Assembly (NCBI RefSeq): GCF_000002075.1
Contig: NW_004797548.1
Span: forward strand, 268,085 to 332,084
Source of the DNA: Aplysia californica
Taxonomy: Eukaryota > Mollusca > Gastropoda > Aplysiida > Aplysiidae
DNA length: 64,000 bases
Direction: 5' to 3'
In this document: positions 18,722 through 32,374 of the stretch, in pieces
How positions within the stretch are numbered: the first letter of the stretch is position 1
Layout: the number at the start of each line of letters is the position of its first letter
Notes under the pieces: model-generated
The model's database searches: none
Seen by the model: only the letters and a program-made list of their open reading frames with translations
What the model was told of the DNA's origin: nothing
Position numbers and translations under genes: made by a program

Positions 18722-21700
18722 ACTTTTAGTAGTAGTACAGGGTTTTACGGCGCTCGCAACTGCATAAGGTCATATGGGCGCGCGAAACACAAGTTGTTTG
18801 CATTCGAAATAGTTCACTGCACGGTTGGTTATCTTTTGGACTTTAAAATGCTTAAATGTTAAAATTCGGTGTAAATATATTTGCTATTTAAAACAACTCT
18901 TAAATAACAAACATTTTTAATAGTACGATTTCACTTTATAATTTGCCATAAAGGCCAATGGCCTTCGTAAAATTCAAAATTCTGCTGGGACCAACGACGG
19001 AAAAAATGTCTTGCAATTTCTTGCATTTATAATATTTCCTTCGGATCTCTCCGAAGTCTAGACATTCGGTTAAGATGTGTCTAACGGTAAAATCTGTGTC
19101 GCATCCGACACAGAACGGCTTCTCATCTCCCTGTAGGAGGTATTTGTGGGTCAGGGCCGTGTGTCCGATGCGCAATCGAGTAAAAATGACTTTGTCTCTT
19201 CTGGAGAGGTCCGAAGGATTTCTCTGTTTCAGTTTGGGTTTTATAACATACAGTTTATTGTTTTTCTGTTTTTCCCATTAGCTCTCCCACAGACTGGAGG
19301 TGTACTTTTTGACTTTATTTCTAAAGTCAGTCTGTGGAAGAGTGTTTGTCGTTGATCCCAGCAGAAGGGATGAGGCTTTCTTCGCCAGGTCGTCTACCTG
19401 CTCGTTTCCTCGGATGCCCACATGGCTAGGTATCCATGCGAACATGATGTTTTTTCCTGTTTCGGATAGTGTGTGAATTTTCTGTTGTAGCGTCAGAAAG
19501 GTTTAGGAAAGATTTGTTTGGAGAATCTCCTACGGAGTCCAGTGCCATGTCAATGGCAGTGGCCTCCGCAGAGAAAATGGAGACTTCAGGATGGAGTCTC
19601 CTCTGGTGTGTACTGTTGGGAGATAGGGCTGTGGCGCCCACTTCATAGTCTTCTTTGGAACCATCCATGAAGATGAGCTCCGCACCGGGGTATTTATCTA
19701 TTATTTTTTTGAATTCTGCTTTAAAAGTTTTGGAGTTTGTGCTTTCTTTGTTGTGTATGGTCAGCTGCAAGTCTACTTTTGCCTTGGTGAGGTGCCACGG
19801 AGGGAGGTCGGGGAAAAGAAATGGTTGGACGTCTTGTTTGGAAAAGTGTAAGTTTTTGAGGTCCTCAAGGATTCTGAGGCCAAAGGGTTTGATGAGTTTT
19901 TCGTTGTTTTGGAATTTGTTTATGGTTTCTGGGTTTGTTTTAAAAATGCAGTTGGGCGCTGAATTTTCCGGTGTTGAGCTCTGTTTAATTGCGAATTGTA
20001 GTAAGAGTTGTGTGCGTCTGAGTGAGAGTGGTGGTATGTTTGCCTCGACCTGGAGGCTCTCCACCGGAGAAGTACGGAAAGCCCCCAGAGCGAGGCGGAG
20101 TCCTTAGTTTTGTACTGGGTCTAGCATTTTTAAGATGTGTGATTTTGCTGATCTGTAGACTTGACAGCCGTAGTCAAGCCTGGACCGGACAAGGGAGATG
20201 TACAAGTGGAGAAGGTGTTTTGAGTCCCCGCCCCACTCCGGATGCGATAGAACTTTCAAAGCGTTAAGCGCTTTCTGGCACCTCACACGAAGGTCTTTGA
20301 TGAGTGGTAGGAATGTGAGTTTTTTGTTGAAAATAACGTAGAGGAAACGAGCTTGGTCCTGGACGGGAATCCTTTCCCAGTATAGTGTCAAATCCGGCTG
20401 CAGCACACGTCTGCCTGATCGGCAGAAGTGTACTGCAACCGTCTTTGACGGGGAGAACTTGAAACCGTTATTGTTTGCCCACTTTTCGAGTTTGTGCAGC
20501 TGCGTTTGCAGCTGCCTTTCCATAAATCTCAAATGGGGATTTTTCGAACGGCAGCATATCAAAAAGTCGTCAACGTATAACGAGCTGCCTATGGAGGGTT
20601 TTTACGATGGAATTTATTTTACTTTCGAATAGGAAAGGAGAAAGGATGCTCCCCTGGGGGACTCCTTCCTCCTGTTGGTACTTCCAGGTTGTGTCGAAGG
20701 CTCTTTCTAGGAAAAAAAAAGATGGCGATCATGTGGCCTCTTTCAGCGAACGTCTCGCGTATAAAGGTCTCCAGGCGGACCAGGTGATCCAGAGTGGATC
20801 GGGTTTTCCTGAATCCGCACTGGAGACCGCTCAGCGAGCCCGTCGTTTCCAGAAACCACATGAGTCGCCTGTGGATCATTTTTTCAATGAGTTTGCAGAG
20901 ACAGCCCGTTAGTGCTATTGGTCTGTAATTGGATGGGTGTGTGTGGTCCTTGTTTGGTTTGGGTATTGGAATGACAGAGGCCACATGTCGTTGTATATGT
21001 ATAGTACGAGTGTGAGTGTTTCTGAGGGTAAGTGGGTAAGTGTCTAATGATCTGGTTGTGAATGTCATCCGGTCCCGGGGCTGTATTGCCCAGGTCCGAG
21101 ATGCACGATGTTAGTTCGTCTATTGTGAAGTCTGCATTGTAGGTTTCAGTGTTGTTTGAGTGGAAGTTTAGGTGTTGTTTCTCTCTGTTAGTTTTGATGT
21201 TTTGAAAGGTGGTGTTGTAGTTTGCTTGGGATGAGTTTTTGGCGAGAGATGTAGCTATTGTGTTTGCGATGTCTACTTGCGTTTCAGCTGTGGTTCCATC
21301 CGGCCTATGGACGTGCCGAATGGTGTCTGTGCGTCTACCTAAGAATTTTTTAGCAATTTTTAAAACTTGGTTGAGTGGTGTCTGGCTGTTGATTTTGGAG
21401 ATGCATTTTTTGAATGATTGTCTTTTACTCTCCCTGAGGCATCTATGTGCCACAGCTCGAGCCTTTAAATAGTTTATCTTGATTTCTGTGGTGGTGTTGT
21501 TGACCGCTTTTCGATATGCTGCCTTCTTTTTCTTTACTGCATCCTCACATTCCCAAGAGAACCAGATCTTGTTCCTCCGGGGTTTTGTTTTTGTTTTTGG
21601 TATGTGTTCGTGGTATATTAAAAGCTTTTCGTGGAATTTATTGTAGTTGAGGTCGAAATTGGGATTAAGAATCTGGGAACATTGATTGGCAAACCCGTCC

Positions 21701-24331
21701 CAGTTTGCTTTTTTGAAGTTGAAGCGTTCTGGGATCGGGTCGTTTTGGAGGCTATTGTTTTTTAGGAGAATTGGGAAATGGTCCGTACTGTCATCCAGCA
21801 CAGACCACTCAAGATCTGGGACTAGGTCAGGGGTACAAAAGCTGAGGTCAAGGGATGAAGTGCCATTAGTGGCTCTGTTTCTGTAAGTTGGGGATCTATC
21901 ATTTAAGAGACAGATGTTATTTTGAAATAAAAAGTTTTCTATTATTTTTCCTTTCTGGTCTGTAGGTTTGTCTCCCCAAAGGGGGCTGTGGGCATTGGAA
22001 TCACCTAACAAAATAAAGGGTTTTGGGAGCTGAGCCTTTAAGTCATTTAGTTGGGTTATTTTGAGGGGGTAATTTGGTGGGATATAAACTGAGCAGATCG
22101 TGATTGGTCTGTGCAGGCTGACCCGTACGGCAATAGCCTGGAGGGTCGTCTTAAGATGTACTTGTCTATGGAGTGTGTTGTTGTCGGTGTCGATGGTGGT
22201 ACCACCGGAAGCAATCTGGTTCTCCGTGTGAATGTGATGGTACGCAGTAAATCCTCTTCAGTCTATGGTTGAAGCCGGGGCAAATTTTGTTTCTTGAATA
22301 CAGGCCACCCGTGGGCACAGTGTGGCCTGTAAATGTTGCAAACCTGCAATGCAAGGTCGGATTCCGCCGGCATTCCATTGCAGGACCGCCATTATGATTT
22401 TTTAGTTTTTATTTTGGAGATCAAAGGCCCCGGCTTCGAAGAAACACTCTGACTCCTCCTTGCGGGGGAGGCAGAGTGTTTTCTAGGTTGCCATCCTGGA
22501 TTGGACGGCGTCTAGTGGGGGATTTGGAGGAGTGACAGACTCCGCCCTTCCCGGGGTCAGGCCGGGGAGGGGGGTCGGAGCTGTCCTCCTCCATTGGTTG
22601 GTGGTGGGGTAGGGGGGTGTCTGCTGAAGAGGGAGGGGGAGGTGGAGCAGACGGAGGGAGCTGGGAAGAGGGGGAAGGGTGCACCTCACGCTCCATCAGA
22701 GGGATGAGGCGTGAGGTGGAAGAAGAAGAAGAAGAAGAGGAAGAAGAAGAGGAAGTGATAGAGGAGGGGGGAAGGGGAGGGGGAGGAGAGAGGGTGGAGG
22801 GAGAATCCACCCTGTCCTCCCCTAGAACCTCAAAGCGGTTTGTCAGAGGTATCTCGGTGGAAGGAAGAACCTTTTTAGTTTTAGTCACAGAGACATGCCT
22901 GTTGACCGTGGGCTTTGGGACGTCAGCAGTAGAAGGACTTGCCGACCTCGTGACTTCCCGTGCTACCTTTGCGTATGACCGGCCAGGGACCGGGGTCACA
23001 TCTGGCGGGGAGGTAGCTTTGCGGGCCTCCTAAAACGAACAGCCATTTCGTATTTCATACTCTTGGATTGCGCGTTCTTGGATCTAAGTCGGGCAATCCT
23101 TACTAAAGGCTGTGTGCTGGGCGTGGCAATTGGGGCAACAAGGACTAGCCTTGCATTCCTTCTCAGGATGCCCGGTCTTGCCACAACGAGGACACACGGC
23201 TGCGTGTCGGCATCTCGACTATGTCCGAACTTCTGACACTTGAAACAGCGCAGAAGGTTCGGTACATAGGGTCGCACGTTTAAGACCAAGTACGATGCCC
23301 GAACGGTGGCTGGAGGGCGACACGAATCAAAGGTCAGGATGACCGTGTTGGTTTCGAGGGTGGTCTCCCCCCGCCGGAGAGTAATCCGGCGGGCGTCAAT
23401 CAAACCTTCGCAGTTTGCCACAATTTCCTCCATGCTGCAGCTTCGGTATTTCATGGCTGCGAACGACGCCCTTCGAGCAGTTCAACTTCTGGTATCGTTC
23501 AGAACCTGTCTTAGTGCATCTCCCGTCTTGAACAGATTCACATCAGTGATCTTCTTCTGTGCGTCTTCTTTGCAGCTGATGGCCACGTACGGCTGCTTCG
23601 GAAGCTCCCTGGGAGAAGGGAGAAAAGAGGCAGAGGTAAAGGTCCTTTTTCCATTTTTGAAGTTTTTGCTCGGCTCGGCGGCCGCACCCGCTTCCGCGAG
23701 CCGAGACTTTTTGACGTTGGGAGCTGGGGAAGGGTCTTTTTGAGTTTTAGAATCCATGAAAGTGTTCTATTTGATTCAACTCCGGGGCTCCCCGCCCACC
23801 ATGGAGCCCAACAAGGGGACACATTGCTCGGATGACCAGAGCTGTGCCAGGGCTGCCCCGGAGCTGTACTCTCAATGAGAAAGTACAAGACCCTCCCGTC
23901 AAGATTGACCCAGGGCTTGATGGGGTTTCAGTTCTCAACCGATTGAGTGGCATGGGCCGTGCCACCCTCCCGTCTAAGAGGAAAACCTGGGCCAAAGAGG
24001 TGTGTTGGCGAGGGACAGTCCGTGGACTGATCTCATCTCAACCGCCAGGAACCCGGTTTCCCTCCGCGCGGGTCGCACCTCACGGTCAACGAGGCGCCCA
24101 CTCTGTGGGATGGGTGACCTCTCGTTTTGCTGCACATGAGGTCAGCAGTGGTAGGAAAGATAGAAGAAGAAAGAAAGAAGGAAGGAGAAGAGGAAGATAC
24201 ACCAAAGTAAGTGTTGCACACGGATCCCAGAGGGCTGGGGTCCGTGTGTGACACTTCGCCTTTGAGGGGGTTGCACCTTCTGCAGACGAAGCAGTGGGTT
24301 TATTTATATCCCCCCGACCCACTGGGGGTTG
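18722..24331 (-). mobile_element. LINE-M (duplicate of 9,235-14,845)
   Basis: Same 120-bp RT deletion, same RNase H deletion, same TAATG junction and same broken ORF1, so it is the same insertion event. Differs by scattered substitutions and a one-base indel near 22,507. The 375-codon endonuclease/RT frame (20,884-22,011) is identical in translation to 11,397-12,524. Confidence 0.85.
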
Positions 24332-25219
24332 CTGAAAGCTGTGTGCTGGCCGTGGCAATTGGGGCAGCAAGGACTAGCCTTGCATTCCTTCTCAGGATGC
24401 CCGGTCTTGCCACAACAAGGACACACGGCTGCGTGACGGCACCGTGACTGGCTATGGCTGAACTTCTGACACTTGAAACAGCGCAGAGGGTTCGGCACAT
24501 AGGGTCGTACGTCGAGTACCAAGTAAGATGCCCGAACGGTGGCTGGAGGGCGACACAATTCTAAAGTGTGGACAATCGTGTTCGTTTCAATAGTAGTCTC
24601 CCCCCGCCGAAGAGTAATCCGGCGGGCTTCGACCACTCCCTCGCAGTGCTCTACAATTTCTTCCATGGAGTAGCCTTTCAGCTCATGGCTGAGGACCACG
24701 CCCTTCGAGCGGTTAAATTTCTGGTAGTGCTCGGACTTACATGGAATACCGCCGAAGGTCGTGGTATCCAGGAGTTTGGTCACTTCGTTCTCGGATGCGC
24801 ACTTGACAAGGAGTGCACCACAGGAAAGTTTCTGTACACATGTGGGAATGTATCCCAGAACTTTCCGTAGTGCATCTGCTGTCTTAAAGAGGTTGAGATC
24901 GGTAATTCTTCTCTGTGTGTCTTTTGTACTGGAGATGGCCACGTACGGTTGCCTCAGAAGCTCCTTGGGAGAACGGAGGAAGGAGACATCGGTAAAGGTC
25001 CTTTTACCATTTTTTAAACTTCTGCTCGGCTCGGCGGCCGCACCCGCTTCCGCGAGCCGAGACTTCTTCACGTTGGGAGCTGGGGAAGGGTCTTTAGGGT
25101 TTTTAGAATCCATGAGAGTTTTCTATTTGCTTCGACTCCGGGGCTCCCCGTCCGCCATGGAGCCCAACAAGAGGACACATTGCTCGGATGACCAGAGCTG
25201 TGCCAGGGCTACAAGTTAC
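24332..25219 (-). pseudogene. LINE-M 5' fragment (duplicate)
   Basis: The 269-codon ORF1 frame matches 14,818-15,627 except for a handful of residues (for example ASFLPPP versus VSFLRSP). Same abrupt junction after HTAFS. Confidence 0.8.
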
Positions 25220-25221
25220 TA

Positions 25222-25636
25222 ATATTTCCCAATGTTCTCACATAGATCCCCAGAATAGATTTTAAAGCACTTGTATGCCAAATTTGAAGCTTCTAGCTTC
25301 AGTAGTTTTTTGAAAACTCCTTTGGACCAAAGAGGTCACATATGTCCAAAAGCAGATTGAGAAAAACAGACAAAAAACAGGAATTTTTAAAATGGATTTT
25401 CAGTGCAATATTATGTACTTTTCAAATGCCCTTTTAGGTCATTATGGGTGTTTTTTCAACAGTTTTATCATTGTGACCTGATAAAACAGATGTCAAAGGA
25501 TGTTTTTCCGCAAAAAACAAAAGTTCGATAGTTAGAAAAATGTTATCGACATTAGCTGGGATCGCTGACCTGGGTCTTCTCTTAAGTTTCAAACTTATCT
25601 GGTTTTTTTGGTGTTTTTTTATTTTATTCTCTCATT
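25222..25636 (+). mobile_element. Mariner-type fragment (duplicate)
   Basis: Duplicate of 15,736-16,150. Confidence 0.5.
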
Positions 25637-27122
25637 GGTCTGTCCTGCAGACAACACAAAGACGCAGGAACTTTTTAACACCTTCTCAAACCAATCGCGA
25701 CAACAATGTTTCTTGTCATATCTCCTTTTTTAATAGGCAGCCAGTATTTTCACGACATGTCGTGGGAAAAAAATCGTATGCGCATTTTCACCATCTGTTG
25801 TGGAAAGAACAAGGCTATGTGTGTTTTCACGACCTGTTGTGGAAAGAACAAGGCTATGTGTGTTTTCACGACATGTCGAAGACATACCGGCTCTTACCAC
25901 AGAGGTCTAACCCTAGGCCTATTTGCTAAAATACTCTTTTTTTTTCTTCAGTACATCTATATCTAGATTCCGATTTTGGACCTGTTCTAGTTCTACCAAC
26001 ATTCCGATTTAGGTGTCAAAACTACCGGATTTGCGATGGGTGCCGAGAGTGCTTCCAATTTTCCCTTGCGAAATCCGAAGCCTAGGCCTACATCCCAAAA
26101 TTCTGTATTTGCTGCATCATCATCTATGTCGCAACGAGTGTTTTAAAAAAGACTTTGGAGAGAGAGAGAGAGAGAGAGAGAAGGGGGGGAGGCACTTGCC
26201 TTTCTAGCTTCTCGGATGATAGATCTGAATCTAGAATCTAAACCTCGGCAGTTAAATTGTAGGCCTACTTGCACGCACTCGACCATTGTCCCTCTGTGCG
26301 TCTTGGTCGTGAAAATAACGGCTACCAAAATAAAGATTTTTTTAATAAAGTGAAATTGTGCTCTGGTTTTGGTATTCGACAATCGAACGTATAAACAATT
26401 GTGGAAAATTAGAGCATTTAAAATTATATAGGCTTGGTGACAGTACCGTCAGGATATATATTCCCGGATTTGCGTAGCCTACTGCTAGGAATGCGATGAC
26501 AAATGGAATAGAAAGGCCCATTCCACGTCGTGTAGGTTACATAGTTCTGAGCTCTACTTTCATTTCTCTTGAAGAAGAGTTTTTTTTACAAGTGCAAGAA
26601 CATGTAAAAAAAAAAGCGCAGGTACAAATAGATCTATGTGACAATAGGCTTGAGTAGGCGTAGATTCTAGGTCTAGCCATCGCCAGCAATCGTTCACCGC
26701 TTAGCAAAAGAGAGTTCTGGGGATTAAATTCTAGTAAGGGGTAGGCCTAGATCTAACTAAGTAAGGAAGACTTAAGATCTAACCTAGAATGAAAATGTTA
26801 ATCTGTATATGATTTCAACCCTCTAAATTGATGTTACAAATAAAATATACCACCAAAAAACTATAAAATCAAGACTTAGTGCAGTGTCTCTGCTCGTGCT
26901 GTCGTAGCTTCCATAATACTAATGTTTACAAAAATTAAGAACAGGATGAGCTTGAAGTGTTTCGACTCGTCTTTGATTGTTTTGTTCTTGGTGGTGACTG
27001 ATTTTCGAGGAATTTTTGCTGAAAACATACTTTGTACTGCAGTACTTCCAAAATTCTTTCTCAAACTCACGATACGCTTTAAAAATTCACCCCACTTCGA
27101 AGGGATGGGATCCGCCGTTCTT

Positions 27123-27123
<1 letters not shown>

Positions 27124-27182
<59 letters not shown>

Positions 27183-27323
27183 AGGGAGGGAGGGGGAGAG
27201 AGAGAAGGAGGGAGGGGGAGAGAGAGAAGGAGGGAGGGGGAGAGAGAGAAGGAGGGAAGGGGAGAGAGAGAAGGAGGGAGGGAGAGAGAAGGAGGGAGGG
27301 AGAGAGAGAGAGAGAGAGGGAGG

Positions 27324-27380
<57 letters not shown>
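27124..27380. repeat. GA microsatellite with GGAG minisatellite
   Basis: (AG)n followed by about seven imperfect units of AGAGAGAAGGAGGGAGGG and another (AG)n. All purine on the plus strand for over 250 bp. It yields long Glu-Arg frames that are artefacts of the repeat. Confidence 0.95.
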
Positions 27381-27381
<1 letters not shown>

Positions 27382-27659
27382 CTTTTTAACTCCTAAAATC
27401 TCCAAAAAGCAAAAGAACGCAACCCCCAAGCTCCACAGTCCACAGTCAAGGAATGTTCTATTTTGCTTCAACTCTTTACTCAAACTGAAAAAAAAAGAAC
27501 GGAAACACTTTAAAAAACCCACAAAAAGCAAAGAGCTCTTACGCAAATCCGGAGTTCTTCGATGGGCAAGAAAAAATGAGAGCTTTTGATTTTATCGGAG
27601 TACTTGGCAAGTTTGCTATTATGTGGCACAGGCAGGACAAACATTTAGCAGTTTTTTAC
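27381..27659. other. CASC3 intron sequence next to exon
   Basis: No element recognised between the microsatellite and the CASC3 exon donor. Confidence 0.5.
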
Positions 27660-27770
27660 CTGAGGGTCCACAATAGGTATAGCAGCCTTTGGCCTCTTCT
27701 GTGGTGTCCTAGATGGTTGTTGTAACTCTGGTGCATAGTACGTTATATCACCTCTGTACACCTTCTTTGG
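27660..27770 (-). CDS. CASC3: CASC3 coding exon with the TYY motif
   Basis: A 111-bp exon, phase 0 to 0, acceptor TTCTTCAG and donor CCTCAG|GTAAAA. It encodes 37 residues: PKKVYRGDITYYAPELQQ, then PSRTPQKRPKAA and IPIVDPQ. This aligns with the conserved C-terminal block of vertebrate CASC3 (VYGGVTYYNPAQQQ followed by RRTPQP), recalled from family knowledge rather than aligned with a tool. It was found by frame and splice logic because it is too short to stand out as an open frame. Confidence 0.83.
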
Positions 27771-27967
27771 CTGAAGAAAAAGTGAATCAAAGACAAAAAA
27801 TGAAAACCACTGCATGTAGTCACAGACACAAAATGATTAACAAGTACAGTTGATTCATTAACGTAATGGTGACTTAAAAAACATAAACCAAAGGTCAATA
27901 TGTGAAGCGTTGTGGTGAAATCAAGCGCTTGTCAAAAATAATTAAATCGAAGAAATCATTCATCCAT

Positions 27968-27983
27968 ATCCCCCCCCCCCCCC
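27968..27983. repeat. Poly(C) tract
   Basis: About 14 C in the intron upstream of the exon at 27.7 kb. Confidence 0.9.
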
Positions 27984-28099
27984 CTATGGCAATTGTTATA
28001 GTCGTTTTGGGATTAATACCTTTTATGTGCACTTCAAAGCATTTTCTCGAATGGATTTTTACTGAGAAGCTATCAAAGGCACAAAAATTAAAATTTGCA

Positions 28100-30100
28100 T
28101 AGTCCAAGGACACTACAACATTTTCGCTAATTTTACCTCTGAAGCCAGGTGACCCAAATCTGCTTGAATCAAAAGTATCTCGACTCCTACGGGTTAAATG
28201 AACAGGCTTTAAACCAATAATTCAATATGCCAAAAACTTGACCAGCGACTGATTCCATCATACTGCAAAACATATCTTTATTGTGCCTCAGCAGATTAAG
28301 GATCTAAGAATATATTATTAGTATTTGGGTGAAACATCTTATTGGTACTTAATCCGTTCCTTCGTCTTGGGCAATGTTTTGGGCTTTCCAGCGAAAAGTA
28401 CCTTCTTTGTTCTCGACCCACTATGCAAAACAAGGGACCCAACGCAAGCAGCACGGTTGTGAAACGGTTGCGTAAGATAGACCGTCAGGCATGACACTAT
28501 TGTTAGGCCCACTAATATTACCAAACAAGCCACACGGCACTACGCCCGATCGCGCTGGGCCGCCGGGCACAAAGCAATTATGTGCCTCGCTGGTGTTTAC
28601 AGGTTTTTTGCCCGACGGCTTTCATTTGTGTTTTAATGTACTTATTTTTCACCTGTGTTAAATATTGTTTGACTGGGACATACTGTATGTTATACAGAAT
28701 CATATAAGCAAAAAAAGTGGATTTTGACAATTTTTTCGCTTACAGGGTTGGTGCACGACGGCAACGATATTTAAAAAAAATATTCTTGTATATATATATA
28801 ATATAATTACAATATATATATATATATATATATGTGTGTGTTTGTGTGCGTGTGTGTATATATTATACATTTTAATTTAAGTATATACATGTATTGATTT
28901 CCATTGTGTGTGCAAATTAGACGCTATGCGCAGCAGACCTTTATTTTGACGGGACAAAATGTAGAGTCTAGGTTTCTAAATGTATATCTTGTTTTCATAT
29001 ATTTACTAATCATACACACCTATGTGTATTGAGTTCAATCAATCAGTCAGACTTATTTTATGTTTTTAAAAGCCTATTCATCTCCTAATGACTATAAGAC
29101 TACTGTTGTCTAAATGTAGATATCGAGAGGCTCCATTAAAAAATGAAATCAATACCCAACAACAATAATGATGAATATCTTCTATGTTAAAGAAACACCA
29201 AACCATATAAGGGGGTAGGGTGGGGTGGATAAGAGTTTGAGTCTTGTTTGATAGAATTATACTCAGTTTAAATCTATATTTGTAGTCTTCACCTCAAATC
29301 CCACAATTTATAATTCCTGTTCACTTAAGATTCCGCTGTTAAAAAATAAACCATACAAAGCAACAACAAATTTTACAACACAGGAGTCATCCCTAAGATA
29401 AATTATCCACCTCTGAAGTGTGAAGGGACTAAAAACGCAGCTTTCCATAAACTTTACTGAACAAAAAACCCTTCAAAGGTTATCCACACTCAAGCGTGTG
29501 ATCACATCTCCGCTCTAAGTCTCGACAGAGAGTTTACAGTAATACTTGAGAGACGGCACTTCGCCCGGATGCGTGTATCTGGGTCACCAGCTGATCGTGG
29601 AGAAACGCGCAGTAAACAAAACAAACTGCGTCCATTGTTCAAGGCATTTTTGTTGATCGCAGACAAGCATGGCCCCGGTTAGCACGAAATGTCAATGGTA
29701 TTCTGCTATAAACTGCACCTATTAGAGTCAAAATCTGAGTTTCTTTCGATTTCCAAGGGATAACGAATATATTTTGATGAATAAAAAAAATATAGATCAA
29801 AATAATGACAATGTGATTGTGGTCCTACCAGACTGACACTCCATGCACAAACTCAACACACTTCAACTTTGTTATATCAGCTATAAATTGGGGGTTTTTT
29901 TCCCCGTCTAAATGCCCAAATTGAGCTTGCATTCTACTAGTGAAAGATAATATGTTACGTGGGTCTGCGAAAAGATGTCTAAATACAAAGTGCCATTGAT
30001 CGGTTTTGCTACTTTCTTTGTCCGATTACCACTTTTTTTCTTTTTTTTTTTTTTGGGGGGGGGGGGGGGTGGAATTGATGGGGATCCTATTAAACTCTTT
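28100..30100. other. Unassigned intronic AT-rich sequence
   Basis: Contains (TA)n and (TG)n runs at 28,785-28,860 and a poly(T)-poly(G) stretch at 30,035-30,070. No coding or element homology was recognised. Confidence 0.5.
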
Positions 30101-30169
30101 AAGTGGCAGATTTATCATTATTGCTTCATGTGCTTTTCCATGATCTGAAATTGTGAGAATTTAATAAAA

Positions 30170-30266
30170 TATGTGTGTGTTTGTGTGTGTGTGTGTGTGT
30201 GTGCGTGCGAGACAGACACTGACATATATAGACAGAGCGAGAGAGGGGAGAAAGAGAGACAGAGAA

Positions 30267-30322
<56 letters not shown>

Positions 30323-30358
30323 AAAAGAAAGAGACAGAGACAGACAGACAGACAGAAT

Positions 30359-30444
<86 letters not shown>

Positions 30445-30546
30445 TAGACAGACAGACAGTCAGACAGACAGACAAATAGACATAGCGAGAGAAACAGAGA
30501 CACAGATTGACAGACAGGCATATAGACAGAGCGAGAGAGGGGAGAA

Positions 30547-30641
<95 letters not shown>

Positions 30642-30790
30642 GGTAGACAAACTTGTAGACAGACAGGTAGACAGAGGGAGAGAGGGGGGGAGAAAGAGAG
30701 ACAGGGAGAGTGAAAAAGAGACAGGGAGAGAAAAAAAGACAGACAGACCGACAGAGAGGGAGAGAGAGATGACAGAGGGACACTGGAGAA
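30170..30790. repeat. Compound GT/GA/GACA microsatellite, about 620 bp
   Basis: (GT)n, then alternating (GA)n and (GACA)n tracts with three near-repeats of a GACATATAGACAGAGCGAGAGAG-type block in shorter form. Frames of Ser-Leu or Arg-Glu dipeptides on both strands are by-products. Confidence 0.95.
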
Positions 30791-31059
30791 CGAGTAGATT
30801 TGCTGAAAATTAAACCGATTATTCCTTTAATTAAGGTGATATTATTTTTTCAGATCTATAGAGACGAAGTAATGTATCTGCGTCTATTTGTTTATTAGAA
30901 TGTATGTTAACTTAAGCCAAAAACAAGTCTTTCAGTTTATGGCCGAGGGAGGCAGGGGGTTGCCTAAAATATGCAATAGAAACAACAGGTCTCCTTCTTT
31001 GTTAAAGGCCTAGTAACCTAGTGAACTAACTACAAACAGTACTACATTTTCTCATGACA

Positions 31060-31349
31060 TGACAGCATCCCTGAACATCGCTGTGGCAGCGATCACCGCG
31101 CGTAAGTGTTTTCGCGCCCACCGCCGGGCGATACGCGAAACAATGCACCGTTGTTATGGAGCGCCGCCACGAGTGTCACCTCTCTATTACTGTAAACCCT
31201 CTCTGGTCTCGATGCGAGGTGCAAGTTCTCTCCAGATGCAAGGATTTTACGACAAAAGGATCGCGTCCAGGTGTGAACTCCTCGACGCCTTTGATTTTGC
31301 CGAACATCGAACTCGCAATATAAGAACCTACCGCCTGAGCTAACAGCCA
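31060..31349 (-). mobile_element. Second tRNA-derived SINE family
   Basis: Minus-strand head GGCTGTTAGCTCAGGCGGTAG (A box inside) and GCGAGTTCGATGTTCGG (B box) with tRNA-like spacing. A ~230-bp body rich in CpG follows. The head is shorter than and different from the 9-kb SINE. Could be a recent or single copy; no second copy was seen in the window. Confidence 0.65.
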
Positions 31350-32370
31350 AGGCATGATTCGTTAGGAAGGGCCAACTAGGCCGCCTCATACCCATGACCA
31401 TCAAATTATCAGGGAGGCATGTAGAATAAATGTCAACATGACTGCCCTTCACCATGAAGGGCTGCTGAGTAATCGCTTCATTAATAAGGACAGAGGAACG
31501 CAAAGACACAAGCTAATAGACTGTACTATTCCTGTATCAATAATAGAACCTATAAGTTTTGATCTCATTCGAAAAGTCCAAAGGTGCTGTTATCTCTTTT
31601 TTTGGGTTTTTTTTTGGTTGAAATTATTGTGTGCTCCACTTTGTGAAAAACAGGAAACAAAATTATTGTAATCAATAATAAGCCTATTATTATTTATAGA
31701 CCAAGACATAATACTGTTAGCAATCAGATAAAGCTGGCATCGACCCTCTTTTGTATTTGCTGTTCCTTACATATTAAGCTAGTTATGGCACACGCCTAGA
31801 ATCATGCAGTCATATCTGAAATTCAGTTTTAAATATACATTTTTCACCATTTCTTATCATAATTAAATCTTTTAGCCTCTTGAAAGATTATCTTTATAAT
31901 TTGGTATGTTTCACAATTTTATGTTACTTGGATATGTTTTCTTCTTATTTCGTCGATCTTCTTAATTCTTAAACTAGCCATAACATAAAACTTAAATAAT
32001 TGAACAGTCCGTATCACACACAGAATTAAATTTTTTTTTACTCCCTGTCATTCTATCTGTCATCCCGTCAGTTGATCACAATCGCTCTCTCTTTCTCTCT
32101 CATTTAATTTTTCCCTTTCTCCTTCATCCCTTCCCATGGCCCGCCCCACCTCTTTCATCCCAGCCCCATCCCCTCTTCCTTGCCAAAAATCCCCCACCCC
32201 GCCCACCCCAACAACATGGCCCAGCCCTATAAGATTTTATAAAAAGAAACACAGCAGTTCGAAAGTTTAGACCATAGTCAGCGGCCAGCGGCCAGATTTG
32301 CTCCACACCTCGGTGTGCTGCTCGTGGCGCCGCGAAGAGAGAGAGAGGATCCATTTGTTTAAAACTCCTT
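31350..32370. other. Unassigned AT-rich intron sequence
   Basis: No recognised feature apart from a C-rich stretch at 32,110-32,215. Confidence 0.45.
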
Positions 32371-32374
32371 GGTT

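Larger units (their letters stand above)
17789..27176. repeat. 9.4-kb block, second copy
   Basis: Repeats 8,302-17,688 with the same element order and orientation: LINE remnant 18,042-18,317, SINE 18,367-18,543, LINE-M, LINE-M 5' fragment, mariner-type fragment and minisatellite. Starts directly after the N gap at the base equivalent to 8,302. Features inside should be counted once if the duplication is an artefact. Confidence 0.85.

Noticed and set aside
8302-27176. Segmental duplication as a real evolutionary event
   Set aside because: Not excluded, but the 100-N gap and low-complexity breakpoints favour an assembly artefact; kept as a finding with a test.
27124-27389. Long Arg-Glu open frames over GA repeats (also at 17.6 and 30.2-30.8 kb)
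   Set aside because: Open in several frames on both strands purely because of dinucleotide repeats.
31300-31349. Functional tRNA gene
   Set aside because: Boxes fit a SINE head; the 3' half of a tRNA acceptor stem is missing.
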